Assembly (NCBI RefSeq): GCF_001687545.1
Contig: NZ_CP016545.1
Location: forward strand, 558,001-622,000
Reading direction: 5' to 3'
Length of the DNA: 64,000 bases
From: Paraurantiacibacter namhicola
Lineage (GTDB): Bacteria > Pseudomonadota > Alphaproteobacteria > Sphingomonadales > Sphingomonadaceae
Under the pieces are notes generated by a model, which saw nothing but the letters and a program-made list of their open reading frames with translations, was not told where the DNA came from and did not search any database. Of the stretch, positions 27,978 through 37,189 are shown in pieces (position 1 is the first letter of the stretch; the number at the start of each line of letters is the position of its first letter). The position numbers and the translations under genes were made by a program.

Positions 27978-29090
27978 ATGGCTGGCGGCCGGCATCGCTG
28001 GCTCCCGGCCATTGGTGCAGTCCTGCTGGCCGTGCCGACGCTGGGCAGCGCGCTGGACCGGATTTCGGCGGATCACCCCACGATGGCGGGCCATGTCCCG
28101 GATATAATCGCCAGCGAGGCCATGCTGGCGCGCGGGCGGATGGCGGCGCTGGCGGACGATTACGCGAGGGCCGAGGCCCTTGCCGCGAAAGCCATTGCCA
28201 GCAGTCCCGCCGATCCGCGCATGCTCGGCCTGCTGGGGCAGGCGCGCTTGCAGGCCGGGGATGCGGACGGGGCGGAGGCGGCCTTCCGGGCCTCGGCGGC
28301 ATTCGGATGGCGCGAGCCTGCGACGCAGGCCTATTGGTTGCAAGCCGCCCTTGGCGCCGGGGACTGGGCCAGCGCGGCGCTTCGCGCCGATGCGCTGCTG
28401 CGGGCCCGCGCGCCGCTGCGCAGCGACTTTGCCCTGCTCGCGCCCTTCGAAGCGACTGCCGAGGGGCGCGCGGCCTTCGCGCCGCTGGTGGCCGACGCTG
28501 CTCCGTGGACGGAGGCTTACCTTATGCCGGGCAATTCGGCCGATGCCGATGGCCTGCTGCGCCGCGCCGGAATGCTGTCGGCCGACGGGATTGCTCTGAC
28601 AGACAGGTGCACCAAAACGGCGCCGCTCGTGATGAAACTGGCGGACCTTGGATACCAGTCGCAGGCGCGGTCCCTTGCAGGCGTATCCTGCGGGGAAGCA
28701 GCTTCCGGCGAGGGCCTTGTCGATTCGGATTTCCGGCAATTCGGGCAGGGTGAGGCTTCGCCCTTTGGCTGGCGCAAGGCACCGAGCGGGGATGTCAGCA
28801 TTGGCCGCGCGGACGGTGCGCTGCGCGTGCGCAACCGGGCCTCCGCGCCGCGCCTCGTTGCATGGCAGCCGGTCATGCTGGAGGAGGGCGAGTACCGCGC
28901 GGTACTGAAGGGCGCGGACAGCGGGCGCTGGCGCATCTCGCTCGACTGCGACGGCCAGCCAGCCGCGCGCGCCCCGGCAAGGGGGCTGGCATTCTCTGTA
29001 AATGACTGCCCATCGCCAGCGCTGGGCCTGTGGCTGGAGCCGGGGGCTGGAGAGGCCGACCTCGCCGGGATTATCCTCGAGCGGGAATAG
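27978..29090 (+). CDS. Exported protein with TPR-like repeats, polysaccharide locus
   Basis: A 370-residue protein starting two bases after the kinase stop. The N-terminus is a signal peptide or anchor (WLPAIGAVLLAVPTLGSALD). Residues about 45-150 hold two to three TPR-like helical pairs (ARAEALAAKAIASSPADPRMLGLLGQARLQAGDADGAEAAFRAS). The C-terminal half is probably beta-rich (FGWRKAPSGDVSIG ... YRAVLKGADSGRWRISLDC) and reminiscent of a carbohydrate-binding-type sandwich. It ends the rightward arm and converges with the acyltransferase gene. A periplasmic scaffolding role in polymer export is plausible but inferred. Confidence 0.75.
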   Translation: MAGGRHRWLPAIGAVLLAVPTLGSALDRISADHPTMAGHVPDIIASEAMLARGRMAALADDYARAEALAAKAIASSPADPRMLGLLGQARLQAGDADGAEAAFRASAAFGWREPATQAYWLQAALGAGDWASAALRADALLRARAPLRSDFALLAPFEATAEGRAAFAPLVADAAPWTEAYLMPGNSADADGLLRRAGMLSADGIALTDRCTKTAPLVMKLADLGYQSQARSLAGVSCGEAASGEGLVDSDFRQFGQGEASPFGWRKAPSGDVSIGRADGALRVRNRASAPRLVAWQPVMLEEGEYRAVLKGADSGRWRISLDCDGQPAARAPARGLAFSVNDCPSPALGLWLEPGAGEADLAGIILERE

Positions 29091-29093
29091 CGC

Positions 29094-29657
29094 TCAACGA
29101 CGCTCCAGTTTCCGCGGCCCGATGGGTGCTGCCGGATTGCCGCGATAGATGGTCACCGGTTCCGCATCCTCGAACAGCGCGCCGCGTGCGCCCAGCACTG
29201 CTCCCTCCCCCATGGAGACGCCGGGTCCGACAAAGGCCTCTGCCGCGATCCAGCACTGGTCGGCGATCGTGATGGGGGAAAGCTGCAGCGCGAATGCCGG
29301 ATCATGCGGCGAGTGCGTACTGGCGCACAGGCTGGCATCCTGGCTCACCACGCAATCATCGCCGATCGTGATGCGCCCCTGGTTGTAGAGCCGTACGCGC
29401 GGGCCGATGATGCAGCCGGAACCGATGGCAAGATTGCCCGGCAGCCAGATGCGCACGCTGGCATAGACGCGTGTGCCGGCCCCGATCTTGGCACCGAATG
29501 TCCGCAGCACCAGTCGCCGCCAGGAATGCAGGAAGGGCGGTGTGAAACGCGCCAGGCCAAGCCAGGCCAGCTGAAAAACCGCGCGCGCTATACGGTTGCC
29601 GAGCGTAAACTCTGCGCCGCGCGCCGCGGGGCGGAACCGGGCCTTGCCATCACTCAC
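29094..29657 (-). CDS. Left-handed beta-helix acyltransferase (WcaF/LacA type)
   Basis: A 187-residue hexapeptide-repeat acetyltransferase. The hexapeptide region runs from IGAGTRVYASVRIWLPGNLAIGSGCIIGPRV through ITIGDDCVVSQDASLC to ITIADQCWIAAEAFVGPGVSMGEGAVLGARG, ending with IYRGNPAAPIG. The catalytic histidine is probably in CASTHSPHDP. Family members acetylate sugars of polysaccharides with acetyl-CoA in the cytoplasm. The start is GTG 29657, overlapping the stop of the upstream glycosyltransferase (GTGA). An O-acetyl substituent on the polymer is the likely result. Confidence 0.87.
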   Translation of the reverse strand: MSDGKARFRPAARGAEFTLGNRIARAVFQLAWLGLARFTPPFLHSWRRLVLRTFGAKIGAGTRVYASVRIWLPGNLAIGSGCIIGPRVRLYNQGRITIGDDCVVSQDASLCASTHSPHDPAFALQLSPITIADQCWIAAEAFVGPGVSMGEGAVLGARGALFEDAEPVTIYRGNPAAPIGPRKLERR

Positions 29658-30772
29658 GCGCTTGTCTCCATCAAACCGGCATAGGCCGCCTGCCACTGGC
29701 GCGCGATAGTCTCGGCAGAAAAAGGCCCGGTAGCAAGGCCGGTCGCGGCGGCGGACATGCGCCGCCATTCCGCTTCGCCCAGCGCCAGCGCCGCGCCCAG
29801 CGATCGTGACAGGCCGTCCGGATTGGCGGGACAGGGCATTGCCGCGCCCGATGCGAAGCCTTCGGGAAGATTGCATTCCGGCGTCATCAGCATGGGCCTG
29901 CCATGCGCCCATGCCTCCAGCGCGGTCATTGGCAGGCCTTCACTCAGGCTGGGCAACACGAGGAAGCGTGCGCCGGCAATCGCAGCTGCCTTCTCCGCCC
30001 CGTGGACGGCCTCGATGAATTCGGCAGAAGGGCAGTCCGCGATGGCGGAGCGCAAAGCGTCCACATCCACATCTGCGCCCCACCCGGCGATCACCAGCCG
30101 TGCACCCTTCGGGCGCTCGGCGCGGCGCCAGGCTTCCACCATTCCCAGCACGTTTTTCTTTGGGTGAATTCGGCCAAGATAAAGCAGTGTGGGTGGCGGC
30201 ACGTCGCCGCCGGATGGCTGCGCAGGCGGGGCAGCGTTGGCGATCACGATTTTTGCGGGGCGCCCGGTGGCATCCTCGATCTCGGCTGCTTCCTGCTGCG
30301 TCAGCGCGTGGAAGGCGGCGGCGCTTTGCCAGCTGCGCCGCTCGTAACCGATCTGCGCCAAGGCCTTGCGCACCCGGCTGCGCCCCCGGATCCACGGGGC
30401 CAGCATGCCGTGCGGGGAAATGACCAGCGGCCTGCCGCTTTCCTTTGCCCAGCTTCCGGCGGCGCGTGACGGATATTGCCAGATACCATGCAGGTGCAGG
30501 CAATCGAGCCGCGCGGCGCGCAACGAGGCGGCCAGCCCCGGCGCGTAACCGACCTGCCTCGGGCCGATCACGGGATGGGCGATCAGCGGGATTTCGCCAA
30601 AGCGCGCCGCATCCTGCGAAAGCTCGCTGTCCTGCAGGGTGAGCACAATGGGATGCGCTCCGAGCGAATGCAGCAGCCGCGCATGGCGCAGCACAGCCTC
30701 CGCCACGCCGCCGCCCGCGCGCGATGCACTGGCCGTCAGCAGGCCGATGCGCTTGCCTGTAATGTCACCCAT
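29654..30772 (-). CDS. Glycosyltransferase family 4 protein
   Basis: A 372-residue GT-B fold glycosyltransferase. The N-terminal acceptor domain includes ASRAGGGVAEAVLRHARLL and the stretch LHLHGIWQYPS ... VISPHGMLAPWI, typical of GT4 enzymes in O-antigen and colanic-type loci. The C-terminal domain includes LLYLGRIHPKKNVLGMVEAW and the nucleotide-sugar site FLVLPSLSEGLPMTALEAWAHGRP. Donor and acceptor cannot be told. It overlaps the polymerase gene by eight bases and the acyltransferase by four. Confidence 0.9.
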   Translation of the reverse strand: MGDITGKRIGLLTASASRAGGGVAEAVLRHARLLHSLGAHPIVLTLQDSELSQDAARFGEIPLIAHPVIGPRQVGYAPGLAASLRAARLDCLHLHGIWQYPSRAAGSWAKESGRPLVISPHGMLAPWIRGRSRVRKALAQIGYERRSWQSAAAFHALTQQEAAEIEDATGRPAKIVIANAAPPAQPSGGDVPPPTLLYLGRIHPKKNVLGMVEAWRRAERPKGARLVIAGWGADVDVDALRSAIADCPSAEFIEAVHGAEKAAAIAGARFLVLPSLSEGLPMTALEAWAHGRPMLMTPECNLPEGFASGAAMPCPANPDGLSRSLGAALALGEAEWRRMSAAATGLATGPFSAETIARQWQAAYAGLMETSA

Positions 30773-32198
30773 CCAGCCGGCTTGCGAGTTTTCGCCTGCG
30801 CTGCGACGGGGTCATCCCGGCAAGCTCGTTGGGAATGGCACTGGCTGCGGACGGCGCGGCGAGATCGCCATTCACTAACCGCGCAAGATGGCGCAGGGGC
30901 GGGAAGTCCATCGCCCGGTACAGAACCCACATAAGGCCGATGGGAAAGAGGTAGAATATGCCGTCGCGCAGGGGGCTCAGCAGCAGCCCGTCGCGGAAGA
31001 ACAGCACGCATTGCGGCAGGAACATGATGTAGGCCAGCACCGCGAACACGCTTTGCCGGCTGCGCACGAACCATTCGTAAGCCCGGCCCATCACCAGCCC
31101 CGCGAGGCCGCACCAGATGATGACTCCCAGCCAGCCAAGCTGCGTCCAGCCTTCGCCGGGCAGCGATGAGGTCATCCCCACCGGACGGCCCAGCTTCCCC
31201 CAGTCAAACATCGGGATCGGCGCGCCCTTCGGCTTGTCCTTCCACAACACGCGCGGCACGGGCTCAGTGAAGACCTGCAGGTTCTCCACGAAGTATCCGT
31301 AGGTCCCGGATTTCTCCGGCACGGTCAGCACCAGATATTCGAAGAATTCCATATTTGCCGTGTGCATGCCTTCCAGCATGCGCATGTCGTACCCGCTGCC
31401 GGTCAGCTCGATCCGGTCAGGCTCCAGGATCGATCGCACCAGCGTGCCGCGATACTCCCCCACCTGCACGAACAGCACGAGCACGATGGCGGCAGCCGGA
31501 AGCGTCACGGCCGAGGGCCAGCGCCTGCGGTTCTGCCACAGCCAGAGTAGCAGGAGCGCGATGCACAGCGCGATGAAGGGCCCGCGGATGCCGCTGCCGG
31601 CGCGCTGGACGATGAACAGGACTGACGGAATCAGCGACCACCAGACGAAGCGCATCCGCCATGCGAAGACGGCGCATAGCGGGACGAGCAGGAACTGCGC
31701 GGAAAGCACATAGCCATTGTGCCTGGTGTTATAGGCAATCCCGCTGGCGGCATCGCGCGCCATGCCCCAGCCAGGCGATCCCAGCACCTCGGTGGAGAAG
31801 TAATAGACCGAATAGAGGCCGATTGGCCCGAGGATGGCAACCGCGAGGAGGAAGGGCTTGTCCAGCAGCCGTTCCTGCACCGCGTGTTCGGGCCCGGACT
31901 TGAACGCCATGGGCGAGCGGGCGGAGGCCATGGTCGCTGTCATGAACGCGATCTTCCCCAGCATGCTGGCGGCGATGACAGTGGTCTTCACCTCGATCGA
32001 GGGGGTGAAGCCGAAAATCTCGTAAAGCCGGTCGTAACCGCGGTACCACGCGATGATCGGGCGGATGGTGAAAACGAAGCCGTGGAAGGCCAGATAGAAG
32101 GCGCCGGGATGGAACAGAGAGGCGTTGGGACGGCTGGCAAAAAGCGCGCAGAATCCCAGCCACACCAGCAGGTTCAGCCAGAGGATGAAATCATACAT
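30765..32198 (-). CDS. Wzy-type oligosaccharide repeat-unit polymerase
   Basis: A 477-residue membrane protein with about eleven hydrophobic segments. A long periplasmic loop at about 285-365 holds PVPRVLWKDKPKGAPIP and GMTSSLPGEGWTQLGWLGVIIWCG, the arrangement of O-antigen polymerases (oligosaccharide repeat-unit polymerase type). Arginines in the preceding loop (GSGIRGPFI, VGEYRGTLVRS) are likely functional. The C-terminus is a basic cytoplasmic tail. It would join lipid-linked repeat units in the periplasm. Since the ligase-fold protein at 23739 could do the same, one of the two may ligate rather than polymerise. Confidence 0.82.
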   Translation of the reverse strand: MYDFILWLNLLVWLGFCALFASRPNASLFHPGAFYLAFHGFVFTIRPIIAWYRGYDRLYEIFGFTPSIEVKTTVIAASMLGKIAFMTATMASARSPMAFKSGPEHAVQERLLDKPFLLAVAILGPIGLYSVYYFSTEVLGSPGWGMARDAASGIAYNTRHNGYVLSAQFLLVPLCAVFAWRMRFVWWSLIPSVLFIVQRAGSGIRGPFIALCIALLLLWLWQNRRRWPSAVTLPAAAIVLVLFVQVGEYRGTLVRSILEPDRIELTGSGYDMRMLEGMHTANMEFFEYLVLTVPEKSGTYGYFVENLQVFTEPVPRVLWKDKPKGAPIPMFDWGKLGRPVGMTSSLPGEGWTQLGWLGVIIWCGLAGLVMGRAYEWFVRSRQSVFAVLAYIMFLPQCVLFFRDGLLLSPLRDGIFYLFPIGLMWVLYRAMDFPPLRHLARLVNGDLAAPSAASAIPNELAGMTPSQRRRKLASRLDG

Positions 32199-32239
32199 TG
32201 CGTGCCTTGCGCCTGCCCATCGCCGCGATCGGGCAGACG

Positions 32240-33463
32240 CTAGCCTGCAATGTCCAGGCTTTCCAGCGCGCGGTCCGCACCCTCGGCGTTGAAACCGGCG
32301 CGCAGGGCGAAGTTGCGATGCCGGTCCCTGACCTCGCGCGGGGCATTGCCGAGCATGATGAAGACGGCGTCTGCCAGCCGCTCCACGTCGCCCAGCGGGG
32401 CGCGGCTGCGCGAGACGGCGGACATGGCCGCCCAGTCGGCGCGGTCCATCGCTGCCAGTGCATCCGCGAGTGCCTGCACGTCATCTGCCGGCACGGTGAA
32501 ACCGTTCTTCCCCTGCCGAACCAGCGCATCGCATGACCCGACATTATGGCTGGCGATGATCGGAAGGTCGCAGGCCAGCGCCTCGTTCACCACGAGACCC
32601 CATTGCTCCACTCTGCTGGGAAGGACGAATGCAAAGGCCGAGGCCAGCTGCCGCGCGACGTCCGGCGCCGAGAGGAAGCCGGTGAAGCTGACATGTCCGG
32701 CAATGCCGAGTTCGCTCGCCTGTCGTTCCAGGACGCCGCGTAATTCTCCGTCGCCTGCCAGCAATAGTGGCCGCGGGGCAGGTGCCGAGACCCGGTACTG
32801 CGCATAAGCGGACAGCAGCGTGTCGAGCCCCTTCTTGTCGACATAGCGGCCAACGAAGAGGAAAGGCGCATCCGCTGCCGGGACCGGCTGCGCTTCCTTG
32901 CCCAGACCAGCGGCGGCGCGCACGCGCGACGTGCCCACCGTGTCGTATCCCGGCGTGACGGGCCTGCCTGCAAAGCCCAGGCTGCGCATGTAATCGGCCT
33001 GCCTGCGCGCGCCGACGATGGCCCCGGCATAAGCGGAGAGGACAGCGCGCTTTGCCAGCTCGCGGACCGCACTGCGGGGCATGTCGTCGGCCTTGCTTTC
33101 GGTGAACAGGATGGCCGGGCGGCCCTGCGACTTCAGCAGCCAAGACAGGGCGATGGCCTCGGGCCGGTCGTAGCTGATGCCCATCAGCACGCAGTCGCAA
33201 TCCTCCACTGCATCGCGCAGGGCGGCAAAGCGCCAGTACCAGCCGATGTCTTCAAGCCGGCCGGAAAACAGCGTGCGCTTCTGTGCGCCTGCAACCTCTC
33301 CGGATTTCTCCCAGCGATATTCGTCGCTGCCTGCGGCGAGTTCGACGGCCACCGTCTCTACGCCCGGAGCAAGGCGCTGCGCCACGGCTGCGCAGCGGTC
33401 CACATGATAGGCCGCAAATTGCGAGGCCAGTATGGCGATCTTGCGGATGGGGCGGCGGCTCAT
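32240..33463 (-). CDS. Glycosyltransferase family 4 protein
   Basis: A 407-residue GT-B glycosyltransferase. The N-terminal part has AILASQFAAYHVDRCAAVAQRL and the acceptor-domain stretch ILFTESKADDMPRS. The C-terminal part has FLFVGRYVDKKGLDTLLSAY, then FAFVLPSRVEQWGLVVNEALACDLPIIASHNVG, the nucleotide-sugar binding motif of GT4. A 40-residue tail (RHRNFALRAGFNAEGADRAL) follows. Substrates are unknown. It lies between the Wzy gene and the beta-helix gene, with short gaps (41 and 63 bases), so it is probably within the same leftward transcript. Confidence 0.88.
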   Translation of the reverse strand: MSRRPIRKIAILASQFAAYHVDRCAAVAQRLAPGVETVAVELAAGSDEYRWEKSGEVAGAQKRTLFSGRLEDIGWYWRFAALRDAVEDCDCVLMGISYDRPEAIALSWLLKSQGRPAILFTESKADDMPRSAVRELAKRAVLSAYAGAIVGARRQADYMRSLGFAGRPVTPGYDTVGTSRVRAAAGLGKEAQPVPAADAPFLFVGRYVDKKGLDTLLSAYAQYRVSAPAPRPLLLAGDGELRGVLERQASELGIAGHVSFTGFLSAPDVARQLASAFAFVLPSRVEQWGLVVNEALACDLPIIASHNVGSCDALVRQGKNGFTVPADDVQALADALAAMDRADWAAMSAVSRSRAPLGDVERLADAVFIMLGNAPREVRDRHRNFALRAGFNAEGADRALESLDIAG

Positions 33464-33526
33464 GCCTGAAAGCCATGCGCATATGCCCCGCCTAGGGCAA
33501 GGCTCGCATCGCCGCGGCGCGCTGGA

Positions 33527-35488
33527 TCAGGCCGGGGCGGCCACCACATGCGCCAGGCGCCACAGCCCGTCTGCCTGCCGGTACTCCAGTTCCGCGAAAT
33601 CGCCATAAGCGTGGAGCTCGACCGGCGCAGCCAGCGCCAGCCCTGCGGCGCCCGGCTCCAGCCGCAGCGTGCGCCCAGCATTGCCATTCCCGCGATAGAT
33701 GCGCAGCCGTTGCCGGTCCGCAAATTGCGTTGCCGAAGCGATGCCCAGTGTGACTGTTCCGGCGGCATGGATGTTCACGCAGTGCGCTGTGCCGATGGGG
33801 TCGATATCGACATGGGCGGCCGCGCTGGTCGGATCGGGCGTGATGTCGCTGACGCGGCCTCCGCCCAGCCTGGCATTGGTTTCGATCCAGCGCGCCGGGG
33901 GCAGGCACAGCGGCTGCATCTGCATGCTGCCATATGGCGAGACGTAGCTGGCCGCGCGCGCATCGCCGCAGGACAGGGTCACGCTGCCAAGATCGTAGAA
34001 GCCCTTGAAGCGGAAGATGCTGCCAAAGGCGCGCCCGGCATCGGCGGCGGCCTGCGTGGACTTGGCGCTGGCCACGCGGACCGAAACGTTTTCCGCCGCG
34101 CGGGCGACGAAACCGTTCGTCCCCGGCAGCTCGGCCAGTTCGTTCGCCCCGGTCAGCGTCACGAGCGCATGGCCACCCACGCGGTCGGCCCAGCCGGTGA
34201 TGTCGAGGTCGATATCGGTGCGCATGTTCTGGCCCAGCGCGGGCAGGATCAGCTGCGTGTCGATGGCCGTGATGCGCCCGCGCACCCAGCAGCCGAGGTA
34301 GAATGTGTCCACGCCGTCGAAGGTGCAATCGTCCAGCTGCACGAAGGGTGCGTGCCGCGCAGCATCGCGTGTGGCAAAGGTGTAGCTGTGCTGGAAGCCG
34401 GGTACCGGTCCGCCCCACAGCGAGCTGGTGACACTGTCGTAGAATTCGCAGCCGCCGAAGACGGAGCGCTTGCCGCCGATGCCTTCGATTGCCTGGTAGG
34501 CATCGCCGAAGCGGCAGTGGCGGGCGTCCACCCCGCCGATCCCGCCCGGGTTCATTGCATCGGCATTCGTATGGTGGAAATGGCAGTCGCGCAGGACAAT
34601 GTCCTCCGGACCCTCGCCGCCAATGTAGAACAGTTCGCCCTTGAAGCCGGAGATTTCGACGCCGCGCAGCTCCAGCCGCCCGACGAACACATCCTGCAGC
34701 CACAGGCCCTTGTCGGTCACGTCCCATCCGTCGCCGGTCTGCGGATCGGCGGGGAAGCCGTAATTGCCCGTTCGCGCCCGGCCGCCGGCAAGATGGACGT
34801 GGTCGATCAGCAGGGTCTCTATGGAGAGCGGGTCCCGCCGCGCGGTGTCCCCCTGGATGAACAGGCCGCCGCCGCGCCAGACGCGTGTGGGTGCAGGGTC
34901 GCTGGCGGAGGCCTTCACCAGCTCCCAGCCGGTTTCCAGCGATCCGCCGTCATGTGCGCGGAAGGACAGTGTCGTGTCACCGATGGTGGAGACGAGCGAG
35001 ACGGTGGCGCTGGCCACCAGCGCCTTGCCATCGCGCGGATCGCCGGAGTCCATCGGCGTGAGGCGGCGCGGGGTCCAGATGGAATAGCGGCGCTGGTGGA
35101 ATTGCACCGTGCCGATGCCGGTCGCCGCTGCGTAATCGAGCGCCGCCTGCACGGCCTCGCGGTCGTCCACGCCGTCGCCCCGTGCTGCGTCACCCCTTGC
35201 ACCGCCCTGCTCCACGCAAATCGCACCATTTACCGGTGCGAGGCGCAGGATCGTGCCGCTGCGGGTGCGCATGCAGAAGCGCGGATGGGCGAGGAGCAGC
35301 GCCTCATCGGCCAGCGCATCCGCGACATACTGCCCGCCTCCAAGCCCGGGCGCGTGGTGCCCTGCGGTCTGCACGAGGGCCACACCAGCCGGCAGCGCGG
35401 CTGTCGCGATATCCGCAAGGCGGGCGAGCATGGCGGGAGCGGCGGCCTGCACAGCGAGGCCGCGTGCGGTAAAATCGGGCCCGATCAT
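33527..35488 (-). CDS. Right-handed parallel beta-helix protein, tail-spike or polysaccharide-lyase-like
   Basis: A 653-residue protein with repeats typical of a pectate-lyase/tail-spike beta-helix: short strands with Asn, Gly and Cys such as LFIQGDTARRDPLSIETLLIDHVHLAGG, RLELRGVEISGFKGELFYIGG, IVLRDCHFHHTNADAMNP and HCRFGDAYQAIEGIGG at about 200-390. A preceding segment GDGVDDREAVQAALDYAAATGIGTVQF is the entry motif of pectate-lyase-superfamily (PF12708-type) proteins. The last 100 residues look beta-rich. No signal peptide is seen, unusual for a secreted lyase. The start overlaps the stop of the tail-like gene (ATGA). It may cut or bind the locus polysaccharide. Substrate and activity are not shown. 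Confidence 0.82.
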   Translation of the reverse strand: MIGPDFTARGLAVQAAAPAMLARLADIATAALPAGVALVQTAGHHAPGLGGGQYVADALADEALLLAHPRFCMRTRSGTILRLAPVNGAICVEQGGARGDAARGDGVDDREAVQAALDYAAATGIGTVQFHQRRYSIWTPRRLTPMDSGDPRDGKALVASATVSLVSTIGDTTLSFRAHDGGSLETGWELVKASASDPAPTRVWRGGGLFIQGDTARRDPLSIETLLIDHVHLAGGRARTGNYGFPADPQTGDGWDVTDKGLWLQDVFVGRLELRGVEISGFKGELFYIGGEGPEDIVLRDCHFHHTNADAMNPGGIGGVDARHCRFGDAYQAIEGIGGKRSVFGGCEFYDSVTSSLWGGPVPGFQHSYTFATRDAARHAPFVQLDDCTFDGVDTFYLGCWVRGRITAIDTQLILPALGQNMRTDIDLDITGWADRVGGHALVTLTGANELAELPGTNGFVARAAENVSVRVASAKSTQAAADAGRAFGSIFRFKGFYDLGSVTLSCGDARAASYVSPYGSMQMQPLCLPPARWIETNARLGGGRVSDITPDPTSAAAHVDIDPIGTAHCVNIHAAGTVTLGIASATQFADRQRLRIYRGNGNAGRTLRLEPGAAGLALAAPVELHAYGDFAELEYRQADGLWRLAHVVAAPA

Positions 35489-35919
35489 TGCGCGATCCGG
35501 TATGCCAGCGTCCCGCTGTCGATCGTGACCGCGAGGAAGAGCTGCGCGCCCGCCTCGCTCTCGGTCCAGACAGGCTCGCAGGCATTGGCCGAAAACTCGC
35601 CCCAAGGCTGGCCCGCCACGGTCACGCCGTGCACCGTTGCGCCATCATCCATGCTTCGCTGGAGCTGCACGCGCCCCTGCCAGCTGCCGGACAGCGTCAA
35701 CATCACCGGCAGGCCGGGCTGCGGGGAGAATGGCCCCGCGAGCATGGTGGCCGAGGTCTCCCCTGTCAGCGCAGGCGCGCCGTCGGCTTCGAAGCGTAGG
35801 TGCACGGGCAGCGGCGCATCGCGTTTCACCAGCGTCAGGTCACCTTCGGCATCGGAATAGCCGAGGGCAAAGGCCGGGGCGTAACCGGCCGGAATAGAGA
35901 TCGGATGCGGGTCTGCCAT
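35485..35919 (-). CDS. Phage-tail-like beta-sandwich protein, hypothetical
   Basis: A 144-residue protein preceded by a strong GAGGAGG ribosome site. It is beta-rich: ISIPAGYAPAFALGYSDAEG, then LPVMLTLSGSWQGRVQLQRSMDDG, and a C-terminus QLFLAVTIDSGTLAYRIAQ. The pattern (GSW-x-G-x-V-x-LQRS-x-D-x-G ... EPVW-x-E-x-E-x-G ... SGT-x-x-YRIAQ) is one I associate with small tail or adhesin proteins of alphaproteobacterial prophages; this is recall, not a search. No signal peptide. It is coupled to the beta-helix gene. No other phage gene is near. Confidence 0.72.
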   Translation of the reverse strand: MADPHPISIPAGYAPAFALGYSDAEGDLTLVKRDAPLPVHLRFEADGAPALTGETSATMLAGPFSPQPGLPVMLTLSGSWQGRVQLQRSMDDGATVHGVTVAGQPWGEFSANACEPVWTESEAGAQLFLAVTIDSGTLAYRIAQ

Positions 35920-36013
35920 GCTGGCCTCCTCATTGCTGCGCGAATCAGGCGGCAGCGCATCGGGGGCCTTGGGGGCTGTAGGAAAACGGTTTCTGGCGGA
36001 AGGATGGCGCGCG

Positions 36014-37189
36014 CTAGATGCCGCGGCGCGCCTTTACCTCTCGGGCGACCTCCAGCAGCAGGTCGATATTGCGCTGCCAGGACAGGGTTTCGCGGAAGCG
36101 GGCGAAAGATGGCGCAAATTCGGCGCGGCTGCGCTGCGCCGTATGCTGGATGGCCTCGGCCAGCGCCGCCGGATCGCCGGGCGGCACGATGCTGCCGATG
36201 CCGAAGGTGCCGATGGCCTCCACAAGCGGGCCTTCCCCGCCCGATGCGACGACCGGCAGGCCGTAATGCGCCGCGATATGCAGCACGCCGCTGGCGGAGC
36301 GGAAGTCCGCGCCATAAGGCAGGAGGCAGATATCGGCAGCGCGGAACATCTTCGCGATCTCGGCCTCCTCGATGAACCGGTCGATGATGTGCAACCGCTC
36401 CGCCACGCCCAGCGCCTGTGCAATGTCACGGTAATGGCTGGCGGGACGCTGGCTGGCATTGGCCAGCCCGCCCGCGATCAGCAGGTGCGCGCCCGGCATA
36501 TGAGCCAGCGCCTGCACGGCGACGTCCAGCCGCTTGCTGTCCCTGATATGGCCGAAGGCGAGCGCCAGCGTCTCTGCGTCCGCGGCGCCGATCGATGCGC
36601 GAAACTCCCGTGCCCCGCCCGCATCGCAATCGCCCAGATCGTCGAAGGACCCGAATGGCGCGCTGCGGACGATCATTCGCTCCGGCAGATATGGCTCGCC
36701 ATCGCGCGAGGCATATTCCAGCCCTCCATCGATCATTGCATAGCCCAGGCGCAGGTTTGCCATGCGGCCCGCGGGCAGCTCGGCCGGATAGCGATGGTCG
36801 TGGAAGTTCGCGAGATAGATCTGGCCCGCCCGGTGCAGCGCAATGTGGGGCGCGCTCCACAAGGCGGCGCGGTATTCGGCATTGGCGGACAACAGCACGA
36901 AATCGGGCCGCGTGCGCCCGATACGCACTGCAAGCGCCAGCCTGTTGCGAACGTCGGCCGCCGCCCGGCCAAGCCTGGCCATGATGCCGGGACCTTCCGG
37001 CCCGGCGGCAAGGCTGCGATCCTGCCTGTAGGGTTCGCCGGCAGCCGGTTTCACGAAATCGGGCCGGCACAGCAGGGTCACGTCGATAGCGCGGCCAGCC
37101 AGCTCGCGCGCCTGATAATGGACGTGTTCGGCCAGCCCGCCATGCGCTTCCGGGCAGAAGATCAGGACGCTACGGGGCCATCCCGTCAT
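36014..37189 (-). CDS. Glycosyltransferase family 4 protein
   Basis: A 391-residue GT-B glycosyltransferase. N-terminal: VLIFCPEAHGGLAEHVHYQARELAGR. C-terminal: ALAFGHIRDSKRLDVAVQAL, LLIAGGLANASQ, then ADICLLPYGADFRSASGVLHIAAHYGLPVVASGGEGPL, the donor-binding region with the ExxE-like site altered to a serine-rich form. This suggests a diverged GT4 enzyme. The start at 37189 overlaps the stop of the upstream GT2 gene by four bases (ATGA). Donor unknown; since this locus makes GDP-L-fucose, fucosyl transfer is one possibility for any of the glycosyltransferases here. Confidence 0.87.
   Translation of the reverse strand: MTGWPRSVLIFCPEAHGGLAEHVHYQARELAGRAIDVTLLCRPDFVKPAAGEPYRQDRSLAAGPEGPGIMARLGRAAADVRNRLALAVRIGRTRPDFVLLSANAEYRAALWSAPHIALHRAGQIYLANFHDHRYPAELPAGRMANLRLGYAMIDGGLEYASRDGEPYLPERMIVRSAPFGSFDDLGDCDAGGAREFRASIGAADAETLALAFGHIRDSKRLDVAVQALAHMPGAHLLIAGGLANASQRPASHYRDIAQALGVAERLHIIDRFIEEAEIAKMFRAADICLLPYGADFRSASGVLHIAAHYGLPVVASGGEGPLVEAIGTFGIGSIVPPGDPAALAEAIQHTAQRSRAEFAPSFARFRETLSWQRNIDLLLEVAREVKARRGI

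Noticed and set aside
33548-35860. A 770-codon open frame on the plus strand opposite the beta-helix gene
   Set aside because: High-GC shadow frame. The minus-strand proteins have recognisable folds, ribosome sites and coupled start/stop; the plus frame has none.
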